Of a DNA stretch of 9,232 nucleotides, positions 1 through 6,330 are shown in pieces. This stretch comes from Oscillospiraceae bacterium. GTDB lineage: Bacteria > Bacillota > Clostridia > Oscillospirales > Oscillospiraceae. The stretch is taken from assembly GCA_031282225.1 (NCBI GenBank), contig JAITEC010000138.1, positions 1-9,232 on the forward strand, in the 5' to 3' direction. Both the position numbers and the translations under genes were made by a program. Numbering within the stretch: position 1 is the first letter of the stretch; each line of letters starts with the position of its first letter. The notes below the pieces were generated by a model. It made no database searches and was not told the origin of the DNA. It was given only the letters and a program-made list of their open reading frames with translations.

Positions 1-1
1 C

Positions 2-94
2 GCAAAAATTCTTTTCGCCGTAGGCGAAAAGGACGAGAGGGCGAAAATGGCTGCAAACGAATTTATTCTTTCTGGAAATATATTGACATTGTAA
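2..94 (+). CDS. C-terminal end of an unidentified protein, cut by the window edge (tentative)
   Basis: Frame 2 is open from the first bases of the window to a TAA at 92-94 and reads as a plausible charged, helical tail (AKILFAVGEKDERAK, then MAANEF and so on). The first 60 bases are clearly richer in G+C than what follows, and the composition falls to AT-rich inside this frame at about base 60. That would fit a gene whose original end was replaced by the AT-rich segment carrying the transporter. Alternatively, an ATG at 47 preceded by GAGGG could start a 15-residue peptide, but that is less likely. I do not recognise the family. Thirty codons is too little to be sure that it is coding. Confidence 0.35.
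   Translation, partial: AKILFAVGEKDERAKMAANEFILSGNILTL
11..31. other. Hairpin, 9-bp perfect stem with a 3-base loop
   Basis: CTTTTCGCC, the loop GTA, then GGCGAAAAG form a perfect inverted repeat. Read on the minus strand it is followed by AATTTTT, which would suit a weak intrinsic terminator for leftward transcription. On the plus strand no T run follows. It lies inside the open frame that enters from the left edge, so it may be only a coding-sequence coincidence. Confidence 0.3.
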
Positions 95-109
95 AAAATG
101 ATCTATAAA
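83..109 (+). promoter_or_regulatory. Probable promoter of the EamA transporter gene
   Basis: A perfect TTGACA (83-88) is followed after 15 bases by TATAAA (104-109). The spacing is short for a sigma-A promoter (usually 16-18), which lowers confidence. Transcription would begin near 116, directly before the AAGAGG at 117-122, giving a very short leader. The surrounding sequence is so AT-rich that chance matches are possible. Confidence 0.4.
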
Positions 110-138
110 AATTATAAAGAGGTATTCTGTTAAATTCT

Positions 139-1041
139 ATGAAATTGAAAGACAATTTTCACCCTTTTGCATTAAGCACCATTATTTTTTGGTCTTCTGC
201 TTTCGTTTTTACAAGATTGGCGTTACAATTCTTTGCTCCGTTATCACTTGGATTTTTAAGATATTTTATTGCCTCTCTCTTATTGGTGATTTTTATTCTT
301 TTTGTGAAAATCAAAATACCAAATAAGAAAGATATAAAATGGTTCATTCTCGCAGGGTTTTTTGGTTTTTTCTTGTATATGGTAGCGCTTAACCTGGGTT
401 CCGCCACTGTAACGGCATCAACGAGCAGTGTAATAATCGCAACTACTCCGGCTATTACTACCTTGATGGCAAGAATATTCTATAAAGAAAAATTGAAAAT
501 TGTACAATATGTCGCTATAATAATAGAATTTGCTGGTGTTAGTGTATTAACGTTGATGAATGGAATTTTTTCCGTAAATATTGGATTAATGTGGCTATTA
601 TTGGCAAGTGTTGCACTAAGCCTTTATAATTTGTTACAGAGGAAATTAACTAAAAAATATTCCGCAATACAAACATCTGTCATAAGCATATGGTTTGGAA
701 CAATAATGCTAATGATTTTTTTGCCTGTTTCAGTTGCTGAGATAAAAACAGCTCCATTAATACAATTATTGTATATAGCAATTTTGGGAATATTCCCAAG
801 TGCGATTGCTTATATTACATGGGCGTATGCTTTTAGTAAAGCAAAAAATTCTTCATCCGTAACAAATTATATGTTTATAACTCCATTGTTGACAACAATA
901 ATGGGTAGAATAATTGTTAAAGAAACACCCGGTTTTCAGACAATTATTGGTGGAATAATTATTTTGCTGGGAATGTTTGTTTATAATCTTTTTGATAAAA
1001 TAATATTAATAATAGTTAAAAAAAGGAAGAGTGGCACATAA
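139..1041 (+). CDS. EamA/DMT-family membrane transporter
   Basis: A 300-residue, very hydrophobic protein with about ten predicted membrane spans in two repeated halves (roughly residues 10-140 and 148-285), the usual size and design of EamA-domain drug/metabolite transporters. The end of the second half (TPLLTTIMGRIIVKETP, then a Gly-rich hydrophobic segment) is typical of the family. These inner-membrane carriers export or import small metabolites such as amino acids; the substrate cannot be read from the sequence. The ATG at 139 lies 16 bases from the nearest purine-rich site (AAGAGG, 117-122), an unusually long spacing, and no better in-frame ATG/GTG/TTG lies closer. The protein ends in a basic KKRKSGT tail. 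Codons are strongly AT-biased (many AAT, ATA, TTA, AAA), unlike the GC-rich genes to the right, which suggests horizontal acquisition. Its 3' end overlaps the convergent exported-protein gene by 61 bases. Confidence 0.9.
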   Translation: MKLKDNFHPFALSTIIFWSSAFVFTRLALQFFAPLSLGFLRYFIASLLLVIFILFVKIKIPNKKDIKWFILAGFFGFFLYMVALNLGSATVTASTSSVIIATTPAITTLMARIFYKEKLKIVQYVAIIIEFAGVSVLTLMNGIFSVNIGLMWLLLASVALSLYNLLQRKLTKKYSAIQTSVISIWFGTIMLMIFLPVSVAEIKTAPLIQLLYIAILGIFPSAIAYITWAYAFSKAKNSSSVTNYMFITPLLTTIMGRIIVKETPGFQTIIGGIIILLGMFVYNLFDKIILIIVKKRKSGT

Positions 1042-1597
1042 CAGGACTGTATGTGCAGCAAAATAGACTGCTCCAGCATAGTTACAAACGTGCGGCGCAA
1101 GGACTCGGCGTCGGTATTATTGATTAGTCCGATTTCAATGCAGTTGTGTTCGTAATTCCGACTTAGGCTATATACGCCATCATACTTGTATCTATATTTA
1201 TAGAGAAATTCCTGAGTCTGTTTCAATTGTGAAAATGAATGCTTGGCACTGCGTATCACTAGAGGTTGTTGAGCTTTTCCATCGCGGCTGATCAGCACAT
1301 GATTTAGTCTTTTGCTTTTTGTAATTGCATTTCTATACCCTGCGCTGTCAGAAACGAACATCAATACGATTTGTCGGTCTTTATTTATAAATATCCCGGC
1401 AAAATCTTCTGTTTCAAAGATATTGGGTTCTCCCCAAGCGGCCGATATTTCCTCCTCGTACATAAAATCCGTCCTGCTATCAGTGTTAGCTACTGCAGAT
1501 GTGGATGGAATATCTCCCGTTATAAGGACAACTGCAATTATAACGCATATAAACAGAGCGAAAACTTTGTGGCCACGTGCGTTTTTTTATCTAGCAT
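981..1597 (-). CDS. Exported protein of unknown function, reading frame broken by a 7-A run (pseudogene or slippage-dependent)
   Basis: Without correction the frame gives 160 residues from an ATG at 1463. Upstream of that codon the same frame stays open for 41 more codons and encodes a clear signal peptide: basic start (KNARGHK), hydrophobic core (VFALFICVIIAVVLI) and an AVA cleavage motif, but it has no start codon before a TAA at 1589-1587. A well-placed start exists in another frame: ATG at 1597-1595, with GGAG at 1609-1606 eight bases before it. It joins the signal-peptide frame if one A is added to, or the ribosome slips back one base on, the seven-A run at 1588-1582. The restored protein would have 205 residues, cleaved after about residue 37. 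The mature part (FAGIFINKD, ...YSLSRNYEHNCIEIGL) weakly recalls pro-domain-like exported proteins of Clostridia; I give it no function. The last residues are encoded opposite the transporter gene and are hydrophobic, so the original C-terminus may be lost. Either a broken gene, a sequencing error, or a slippage-controlled gene. Confidence 0.6.
1034..1056. terminator. Possible bidirectional hairpin between convergent genes
   Basis: GCACATA and TATGTGC form a 7-bp stem around a 9-base loop and include the transporter's stop codon. It sits where the two convergent genes meet, a usual place for a shared terminator, but neither side has a clear T run. Confidence 0.3.
1582..1588 (-). other. Seven-A homopolymer at the frame break
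   Basis: On the minus strand the bases read GAT, seven A, then CGC. Starting from the ATG at 1597, the unshifted frame stops after 19 codons (TAA ending at 1538). A one-base backward slip on the second AAA codon gives MLDKKNARGHK and continues into the signal peptide. Runs of this length are known sites of transcriptional slippage, phase variation and sequencing indels. Confidence 0.6.
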
Positions 1598-1611
1598 AAA
1601 ACATTCTCCAA

Positions 1612-1627
1612 TCTTCAATTCTTCAAT
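1612..1627. repeat. Two tandem copies of an 8-base unit
   Basis: TCTTCAAT occurs twice head to tail (1612-1619 and 1620-1627) just upstream of the ribosome binding site of the exported-protein gene. On the minus strand it reads as a GA-rich ATTGAAGA repeat. It is too short to assign a role. Confidence 0.4.
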
Positions 1628-1640
1628 CTACATAACCCGC

Positions 1641-1689
1641 GCAATCGGCGGATTGCACAACATATTAAGTTGTGCAATCCGCCGATTGC
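1641..1689. repeat. Perfect 21-bp inverted repeat with a 7-base loop
   Basis: The arms 1641-1661 and 1669-1689 are exactly complementary and are separated by ATATTAA. Each arm holds a smaller palindrome of its own: GCAATC, GGCG, GATTGC in the left arm and its mirror in the right. The DNA or RNA could therefore fold as one long hairpin or as two small ones. It lies 35 bases past the stop codon of the glycyl-radical enzyme gene and 44 bases before the start of the next gene on the same strand. It may act as a terminator or mRNA-end stabiliser for the former, although no T run follows on the minus strand. It could also be a small dispersed repeat. No copy occurs elsewhere in the window. Confidence 0.85.
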
Positions 1690-1723
1690 TTTGAATGTAT
1701 TGCGTTTGGTTAGAACAGTGCCC

Positions 1724-4168
1724 CTATATCGACAGTTCCGTCCTGCGGATCAGGTCTTTTTGTCCGTCGGGGTGGAGTTCCACGAAGTAGGCGGAGAAGC
1801 CGGCGACGCGAACTACGAGGTCCTTATACTTGTCGGGGTTCTCCTGCGCGTCCTTCAGCGTTTTTGCGCTGACGACGTTGATCTGGAGTTCCATGCCGCC
1901 CATGCCGAAATACGTCTGGATGAGCTGCGAGAGCTTGCGCACGCCGTCCTCGCCGTTGAGCGCGTTCGGGTGGAACTTCAAGTTCATGAGTGTGCCGTTG
2001 GGGAAATCAGTCTGCTTGATGGCCGCGACGGACGTTATGACGCCCGTGGGGCCGTTTTTGTCGTAGCCCTGGACGGGGGCAATGCCGTCCGCAAGGGGCT
2101 CGCCCGCGTATCGCCCGTCTGGCGTGGCCTTTGTGCAGTAGCCGAACATGACGTTCGTGGTGACGGGGTACAGCCCGGCGCTGTAGCGCCCGCGCGGTCC
2201 CGTGAGGGAGTTCACGGCGTCGGCGAAGCACTTTGCCGCGAAAGCGGCGTGTTCGTCGCACTCGGGTATGCCGTTGCCGTAGTGGTCGCACTCGTTTAGG
2301 ATGTACGCGCGCATATCCTCATAGCCCTCCCAGTTGGCCATGAGTGCGTCATACAGTTGACGCGTTGTGTACTTCTTTTTGTCAAAGCACACCTGCTTTA
2401 TTATGTTGAGACTGTCGGCGACATTGCCTACGCCCACGCCGGAGTCGCCCGTGGAGTTGTATTTCGCGCCGCCCCACATGACGTCCATGCCCTTTTCCAT
2501 GCAGCCTTCCATCGTGGCCGACACAAGCGGCTGCGGCAGCACCTCGCGGGCGATGTACTCAAACGAGTTTATGTTCATAATATGCCACTTGACAAATATC
2601 TCCACCTGCTGCTTGTATGCCTGCTTCACCTGCTCAAATGTCTCCATCTCGTACAGGTGCCCCGTAGGGGCGCCGACACGGACGTTGGGCGTGCCCGGAG
2701 GCGCGGGCATGAACGCGTTGATCATGGGCACGGGCGTGTACCCGTCGTTGATTGCCAGCAACAGCGCGTTTGCGAGGTTCATGTAGCTCTCCGTGCCGGT
2801 TCCGCCGCATGCGGGCCACTCGGTTCCGCAGCCGGCGGGCTCTACGCAGCCTATGAGCGTGCAGTTGCGCGCGTCCTCAAGCGACAGCCCGCGCGACATG
2901 AGCGCCGGGATGATGACATCGTCGTTCTCGTACGTGGGGACGCCACCGCAGCGTTTTGTGACCTCAATGGCCGCTTCCCACAGTTCCGGGGGCGTGTTCT
3001 TGTGTATGCGCAGCGCCTGCGGCGGGTCGTGCAGGACGAGACGCCCTACCGACTGGAGCATGGCGAACGTCGCCTTGTTCGAGGCATCGTCGCCGTTTTT
3101 GTCGACGCCGCCCATCGTCATGAGCTGGCCGGAAGTGTATCCGGGATTCGACTGCGTGGCACCGTAGCTCCACGGCTTGTTCATCTCCGCCACTTTCAGG
3201 TAGAAGAGATCCATGATCTCTTGGGCGTATTCCTCGGTGAGCGTGCCGTTTTCGAGGTCGCGCTCCAGGTAGTCGCCCAGGTACTGGTCGACGCGCCCGA
3301 AGCTCATGCCGTGCATGTTCGCGTCGAGGCAGAGCGCCGTCTGGTACATGAACAGGCACTGCACCGCGTCGAGGAAGTTGCGCGCGGGCTTCTCCACGGT
3401 CCAGTTGAGCGAGTCCGCCATCATTTCCAGCTCTTTTTTGCGACCGGGGTCGCGCTCCGCCGCCGCTTTTTCCTCAGCGAGGCGCGCGTAGCGCTTCGTG
3501 AGCGCGATTATACCGTCGCACACGAGGGAGACGGCGCGGTAGAAGTTGTACTGGTCAATGGACTTGCCGGGCAGCGCGTTGGCGATGAACTCCGCGCGCT
3601 TTGCCTCCGCCTCCGCCTTTATCGCGCCAAACCCCTTTCGGATGGCCGTGTTGTAGCCGGTGGCGAAGTGGCCCACGGGCGAACCCGTCTGCCCTCGGCT
3701 GCTGAACATCGTGACGCCGTTGCCAGCCACGGGGAAGTACTCATCCACTATCTGCGCGTCTGTCTTGGCGCTCATGCACTCCTTCATCCAGAAGTCGACA
3801 GTAGACAGTACGTACTCGCGGTCATCCTCGGAGATGATGTACGGGTCTATCTCGCGCGTTGAGATGTAGCGGCTGCCCAATTCCTCCTTGAGCCAATCGA
3901 CGGAATTCTCGGGATACAGGGCTGCGGCGCGGTACTTTGCCGATTGCGCGCCGACTATTATTTCGCCGTCGTCGATGCGGATCGGAATATTCTCCAGAAT
4001 ATTCTTCAGGTTTTTCGCGCGCTTGAGGATGCCCTGCATATCGGGATTGTCCATATAGAACTCCGTAATGAGCCTATACCGCGCCGTGCAGATCTCGGGG
4101 TCCGTGCTGCGGTACCGCTCGCGCATTGCCGCCACGCGCGGCGTGATTGGTTTGAATGTGAACGCCAT
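1724..4168 (-). CDS. Glycyl-radical enzyme, pyruvate formate-lyase-like, substrate unassigned
   Basis: An 814-residue cytoplasmic glycyl-radical enzyme. The radical site is the C-terminal RVAGFSAYF motif with Gly790. The thiyl site is Cys441 in GCVEP with Glu443, the Cys-x-Glu pattern of dehydratases, choline lyase and arylacetate decarboxylases; true pyruvate formate-lyase has two adjacent cysteines here. Other family blocks are GH at 166-167, MHGMSFGRVDQYL at 285-297, GGAKYN at 566-571 and PDGRYAGEPLADG at 683-695. By motif comparison His167 and His286 align with the two substrate-binding histidines of B12-independent glycerol dehydratase, but the Asp that follows its Cys-x-Glu motif is not matched. 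Two extra cysteines (447, 454) lie close to Cys441. I cannot name the substrate. The ATG at 4168 is preceded by GGGAG at an 8-base spacing; the frame stays open further upstream but that stretch crosses the rpsR terminator and is not coding. Such enzymes need a radical-SAM activase, which is not next to this gene. It is GC-rich like its right-hand neighbours and appears to be its own transcription unit. Confidence 0.93.
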   Translation of the reverse strand: MAFTFKPITPRVAAMRERYRSTDPEICTARYRLITEFYMDNPDMQGILKRAKNLKNILENIPIRIDDGEIIVGAQSAKYRAAALYPENSVDWLKEELGSRYISTREIDPYIISEDDREYVLSTVDFWMKECMSAKTDAQIVDEYFPVAGNGVTMFSSRGQTGSPVGHFATGYNTAIRKGFGAIKAEAEAKRAEFIANALPGKSIDQYNFYRAVSLVCDGIIALTKRYARLAEEKAAAERDPGRKKELEMMADSLNWTVEKPARNFLDAVQCLFMYQTALCLDANMHGMSFGRVDQYLGDYLERDLENGTLTEEYAQEIMDLFYLKVAEMNKPWSYGATQSNPGYTSGQLMTMGGVDKNGDDASNKATFAMLQSVGRLVLHDPPQALRIHKNTPPELWEAAIEVTKRCGGVPTYENDDVIIPALMSRGLSLEDARNCTLIGCVEPAGCGTEWPACGGTGTESYMNLANALLLAINDGYTPVPMINAFMPAPPGTPNVRVGAPTGHLYEMETFEQVKQAYKQQVEIFVKWHIMNINSFEYIAREVLPQPLVSATMEGCMEKGMDVMWGGAKYNSTGDSGVGVGNVADSLNIIKQVCFDKKKYTTRQLYDALMANWEGYEDMRAYILNECDHYGNGIPECDEHAAFAAKCFADAVNSLTGPRGRYSAGLYPVTTNVMFGYCTKATPDGRYAGEPLADGIAPVQGYDKNGPTGVITSVAAIKQTDFPNGTLMNLKFHPNALNGEDGVRKLSQLIQTYFGMGGMELQINVVSAKTLKDAQENPDKYKDLVVRVAGFSAYFVELHPDGQKDLIRRTELSI

Positions 4169-4216
4169 GATACCAACTCCCAAATATAAAAGATTGTATA
4201 AACCGTATAATAAACG

Positions 4217-4251
4217 CGCCGGGCGACGCGGCTTCGGCCGCATGCCCGGCG
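4217..4251 (-). terminator. Terminator of the rpsF-ssb-rpsR operon
   Basis: An outer stem of eight pairs (CGCCGGGC with GCCCGGCG) encloses an inner GCGGC/GCCGC stem with a 4-base CGAA loop on the minus strand. It is followed by CGTTTATTAT, a weak T-rich tail. It sits 9 bases after the rpsR stop codon. The 48 AT-rich bases between it and the next gene (4169-4216) must hold the glycyl-radical enzyme's promoter if that gene has one of its own; I could not pick convincing -35 and -10 boxes there. Confidence 0.65.
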
Positions 4252-4260
4252 TGGACGGTT

Positions 4261-4503
4261 TCAGTCTGTGACGTACGGCAAGAGCGCGATGTGGCGGGCG
4301 CGTTTTATCGCCGTCATGAGCTGCCGCTGGTGGGCGGCGCATACGCCGGTGGTGCGGCGCGGCAGTATCTTGCTGCGCTCAGACATAAAGCGGCGCAGCC
4401 TAGTTGTGTCCTTGTAATCGATATACTGGCATTTATCAACACAGAACTGGCAGACTTTCCTGCGCCTGCGGTTATTCGTCCTGTTGTCCCTCTCAACTGC
4501 CAA
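4261..4503 (-). CDS. rpsR: 30S ribosomal protein bS18
   Basis: An 80-residue basic protein of the bS18 family that binds 16S rRNA next to bS6 on the small-subunit platform. Family blocks are [40 protein letters not shown] and the alanine/leucine-rich end. Cys18, Cys21, Cys55 and His58 form a CxxC...CxxH set, as in the zinc-binding version of the protein; Cys25 is additional. The start is TTG at 4503-4501: the frame has a stop three codons upstream, MAVERDNR is the expected beginning, and GGGAGG at 4518-4513 is nine bases away. A rare start codon may lower its translation relative to rpsF. It is the third gene of the rpsF-ssb-rpsR operon, with a 64-base gap after ssb. Confidence 0.97.
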   Translation of the reverse strand: MAVERDNRTNNRRRRKVCQFCVDKCQYIDYKDTTRLRRFMSERSKILPRRTTGVCAAHQRQLMTAIKRARHIALLPYVTD

Positions 4504-4567
4504 ATTAAGTTACCTCCCTAAAATCACAATCCATACCTATAGGCACCTGATCGGCCTTGGCCTAAAA

Positions 4568-5044
4568 TCAAAACGGCAGGTCGCCGTCGTCCTCTTCGAG
4601 CTCGGAGAATTCCGAAGGGGCGACCGGGGACGCGTAACCGGCGGAATAGTCCGCGGGCTTTGGCTCGGCAAAGGTGCCCGGCGGCGCATAAGCGCCGCCG
4701 GCGGCCGTGGCGGCGTCGCGGCTGCGCTTGCTCTCGGTGAAATAGATGTTGTCCGCTATGACCTCCGCGCTGCGGCGCTTGTTCCCGTCTTTGTCCGTCC
4801 AGTCGCGTATTTGCAGCCGCCCCGTCACGGCTGCCATTTGGCCTTTGGTGAAGTACTTTGATACAAATTCGCCGGTGCCCCTCCACGCGACGATGTCGAT
4901 GAAATCCGTCTGCCGCTCGCCGCTGTCTTTTGAGGCATATCCCCTGTCCACCGCGAGCGAGAAAGAAGCGACAGGCGTGCCGCTTTGCGTGTGACGCAGC
5001 TCGGGGTCGCGCGTGAGCCTTCCCATCAGTACTATCTGGTTCAT
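4568..5044 (-). CDS. ssb: Single-stranded DNA-binding protein
   Basis: A 158-residue SSB that coats single-stranded DNA as a tetramer during replication and repair. Residues 1 to about 105 form the OB fold (MNQIVLMGRLTRDPELRHT, FIDIVAWRGTGEFV, GQMAAVTGRLQIRDW). A disordered linker rich in Ala, Pro, Gly, Ser and Glu follows, and the acidic tip DDGDLPF at the end is the conserved docking peptide for partner enzymes. The ATG at 5044 follows GGAGGGG (5056-5050); this binding site overlaps the rpsF stop codon and only 11 bases separate the two genes, so translational coupling is likely. This is the standard place for ssb, between rpsF and rpsR. Confidence 0.97.
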   Translation of the reverse strand: MNQIVLMGRLTRDPELRHTQSGTPVASFSLAVDRGYASKDSGERQTDFIDIVAWRGTGEFVSKYFTKGQMAAVTGRLQIRDWTDKDGNKRRSAEVIADNIYFTESKRSRDAATAAGGAYAPPGTFAEPKPADYSAGYASPVAPSEFSELEEDDGDLPF

Positions 5045-5055
5045 CTTTGCCCCTC

Positions 5056-5352
5056 CTATTCCTCGATTACGGTTATCAATGAGCGCACGACGCCGTCGGT
5101 GATCCGCAGCACGCGGTCAAGCTCTGCGGGAAAATCGGGGCCGGAGGTAAACTTGACCAGGACATAATATCCGTCTGTTTTGTCGTTTATGGGGTATGCC
5201 AGCTTGCGCTTGCCCATCAGTTCAAGCTCGTCAACCGTGCCGTGCGACTCTATGAGAGCTTTGAATTTTTCTGTTAGCGCGGAAATGTCCTCTTCGCTCC
5301 TGTCTGCCTCTATGATGTACATGAGCTCATATTTTGCCGATACTTTTGCCAT
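5056..5352 (-). CDS. rpsF: 30S ribosomal protein bS6
   Basis: A 98-residue bS6 protein, which pairs with bS18 on the 16S rRNA platform. KYELMYIIEADRSEEDI near the start and GKRKLAYPINDKTDGYYVLV in the middle are family signatures, and the length is normal. The ATG at 5352 follows an almost perfect anti-16S site, AAGGAGGT, at 5365-5358. It is the first gene of the rpsF-ssb-rpsR operon, transcribed from the promoter at 5431-5458. Confidence 0.98.
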   Translation of the reverse strand: MAKVSAKYELMYIIEADRSEEDISALTEKFKALIESHGTVDELELMGKRKLAYPINDKTDGYYVLVKFTSGPDFPAELDRVLRITDGVVRSLITVIEE

Positions 5353-5376
5353 TTTGCACCTCCTTTTGGACTAATG

Positions 5377-5397
5377 GCCCCCTGTGCGACAAGGGGC
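5377..5397 (-). promoter_or_regulatory. Hairpin in the rpsF leader (possible autoregulatory element)
   Basis: In the roughly 70-base leader, GCCCC and GGGGC pair around an inner loop just upstream of the ribosome binding site. Many bacteria place a binding site for the bS6:bS18 dimer in this leader. I do not see the characteristic bulged CCG motif clearly, so the assignment rests on position only. Confidence 0.3.
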
Positions 5398-5430
5398 AAG
5401 GATACGCAGCATTCAAGCCGCACTATATAT

Positions 5431-5458
5431 ATTCTATCACACTGTGCTTATTTGTCAA
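5431..5458 (-). promoter_or_regulatory. Sigma-A promoter of rpsF-ssb-rpsR
   Basis: A perfect -35 TTGACA (5458-5453) and a -10 TAGAAT (5436-5431) are separated by 16 bases. Transcription should start near 5424. The -35 box overlaps the TGA stop codon of fabD, so the ribosomal operon begins directly on the end of the fatty-acid operon. No terminator is seen between them, so read-through from fabD is possible. Confidence 0.8.
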
Positions 5459-6330
5459 TCGAAATATTTTATCGCGCGGGCGCGCTGCGAGATGCGCGAT
5501 ATGAGACCGGACAGTGTTTTGCCGGGACCTGCCTCAATAAATGTGACTATGCCCGCCTGCAGCATGTTTTCAACTGTGCGGTGCCACAGCACGGGACTTT
5601 GTATCTGGCGCGCAAGTGTGTCCGACGCGTCTGCGGCGTAGGGCAGGGCGGTCGCGTTTGCGTATACCGGCACGGAAGGCTCGGAAATGGAGTAAGTCCT
5701 GAGCACGTCCTTGAATGCCTCGGAAGCGCCTGCCATAAAGGGGGAGTGGAACCCGCCGCCCGTCGCCAGAGGCATGGCGCGCCCGCCGGAATCTTTAACG
5801 CGCGCCTTAAAGGCCTCGAGCGACGCCTCGCCGCCCGCTACCACCACCTGGCCAGGGCAGTTGAAGTTTACTGCGTATACGTCGTCGAACTCGCCGCACA
5901 GCTTCGCCACGTCGCCGTCGCCAAGCCTTAAAATGGCGACCATTGCGGCGGCGCGCGAGTCGGCGGCTGCGCGCATCAACTCCCCGCGCGCGCACACGAG
6001 CTTGAATCCGTCGGAATATGAAACGGCGCCAGAAAAGGCGAGCGCCGCAAGTTCACCGAGCGAAAAACCGGCGAGCGCGTCCGGCGTGGTTCCGGATTCG
6101 CCGATCGCCGCCGCGTACGCGAGATCCGCGCAGTAAAGGCAAGGTTGCGCGTTGTCGGTTAGCGTCAACTCATCCATGCCGCCATCAAAACATTGCGCGA
6201 TCGTCCCCGGGCGAATGTCCTCCGCCATATCGAAAACCGCGCGCGCGGCAGCGCTCGTCTCATACAGGGCGCGTCCCATTCCGGGGCGCTGGGATCCCTG
6301 TCCCGGGAACACGAAAGCTACACCGCCCAC
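5455..6330 (-). CDS. fabD: Malonyl-CoA:ACP transacylase
   Basis: A 291-residue FabD that moves the malonyl group from CoA to acyl carrier protein, supplying the extender unit for fatty-acid synthesis in the cytoplasm. GQGSQ is at residues 11-14 and following, the nucleophile Ser90 is in GFSLGE, Arg115 in CARGELM binds the malonyl carboxylate, and His195 in GGGFHSPFM is the catalytic base. The length is slightly below the usual 305-315. The start is GTG at 6330, inside the last codons of fabK (13-base overlap), with AAAGGGG just upstream; the first residues GGVAFVFPGQGSQ match the normal beginning of the family. It is the last gene of fabH-acpP-fabK-fabD; fabG and fabF, which often follow it, are absent here. 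Confidence 0.96.
   Translation of the reverse strand: MGGVAFVFPGQGSQRPGMGRALYETSAAARAVFDMAEDIRPGTIAQCFDGGMDELTLTDNAQPCLYCADLAYAAAIGESGTTPDALAGFSLGELAALAFSGAVSYSDGFKLVCARGELMRAAADSRAAAMVAILRLGDGDVAKLCGEFDDVYAVNFNCPGQVVVAGGEASLEAFKARVKDSGGRAMPLATGGGFHSPFMAGASEAFKDVLRTYSISEPSVPVYANATALPYAADASDTLARQIQSPVLWHRTVENMLQAGIVTFIEAGPGKTLSGLISRISQRARAIKYFD

Noticed and set aside
1312..1694. Plus-strand frames of 95 and 107 codons opposite the exported-protein gene
   Set aside because: No binding sites and no family resemblance; the minus-strand frame has a signal peptide and a coherent sequence.
1670..2299. A 209-codon plus-strand frame starting in the palindrome
   Set aside because: Also an antisense shadow of the glycyl-radical enzyme; composition is repetitive Val/Arg/Gly and no binding site precedes it.
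2357..3862. A 501-codon open frame on the plus strand opposite the glycyl-radical enzyme gene
   Set aside because: It is antisense to a gene with unmistakable motifs, has a low-complexity Arg/Val/His-rich translation and resembles no protein family; GC-rich codons on one strand commonly leave the opposite frame open.
4169..4342. N-terminal extension of the glycyl-radical enzyme
   Set aside because: The added residues (Arg/Pro-rich) run through the terminator and into rpsR, while MAFTFKPITPRV has a good binding site and a typical family start.
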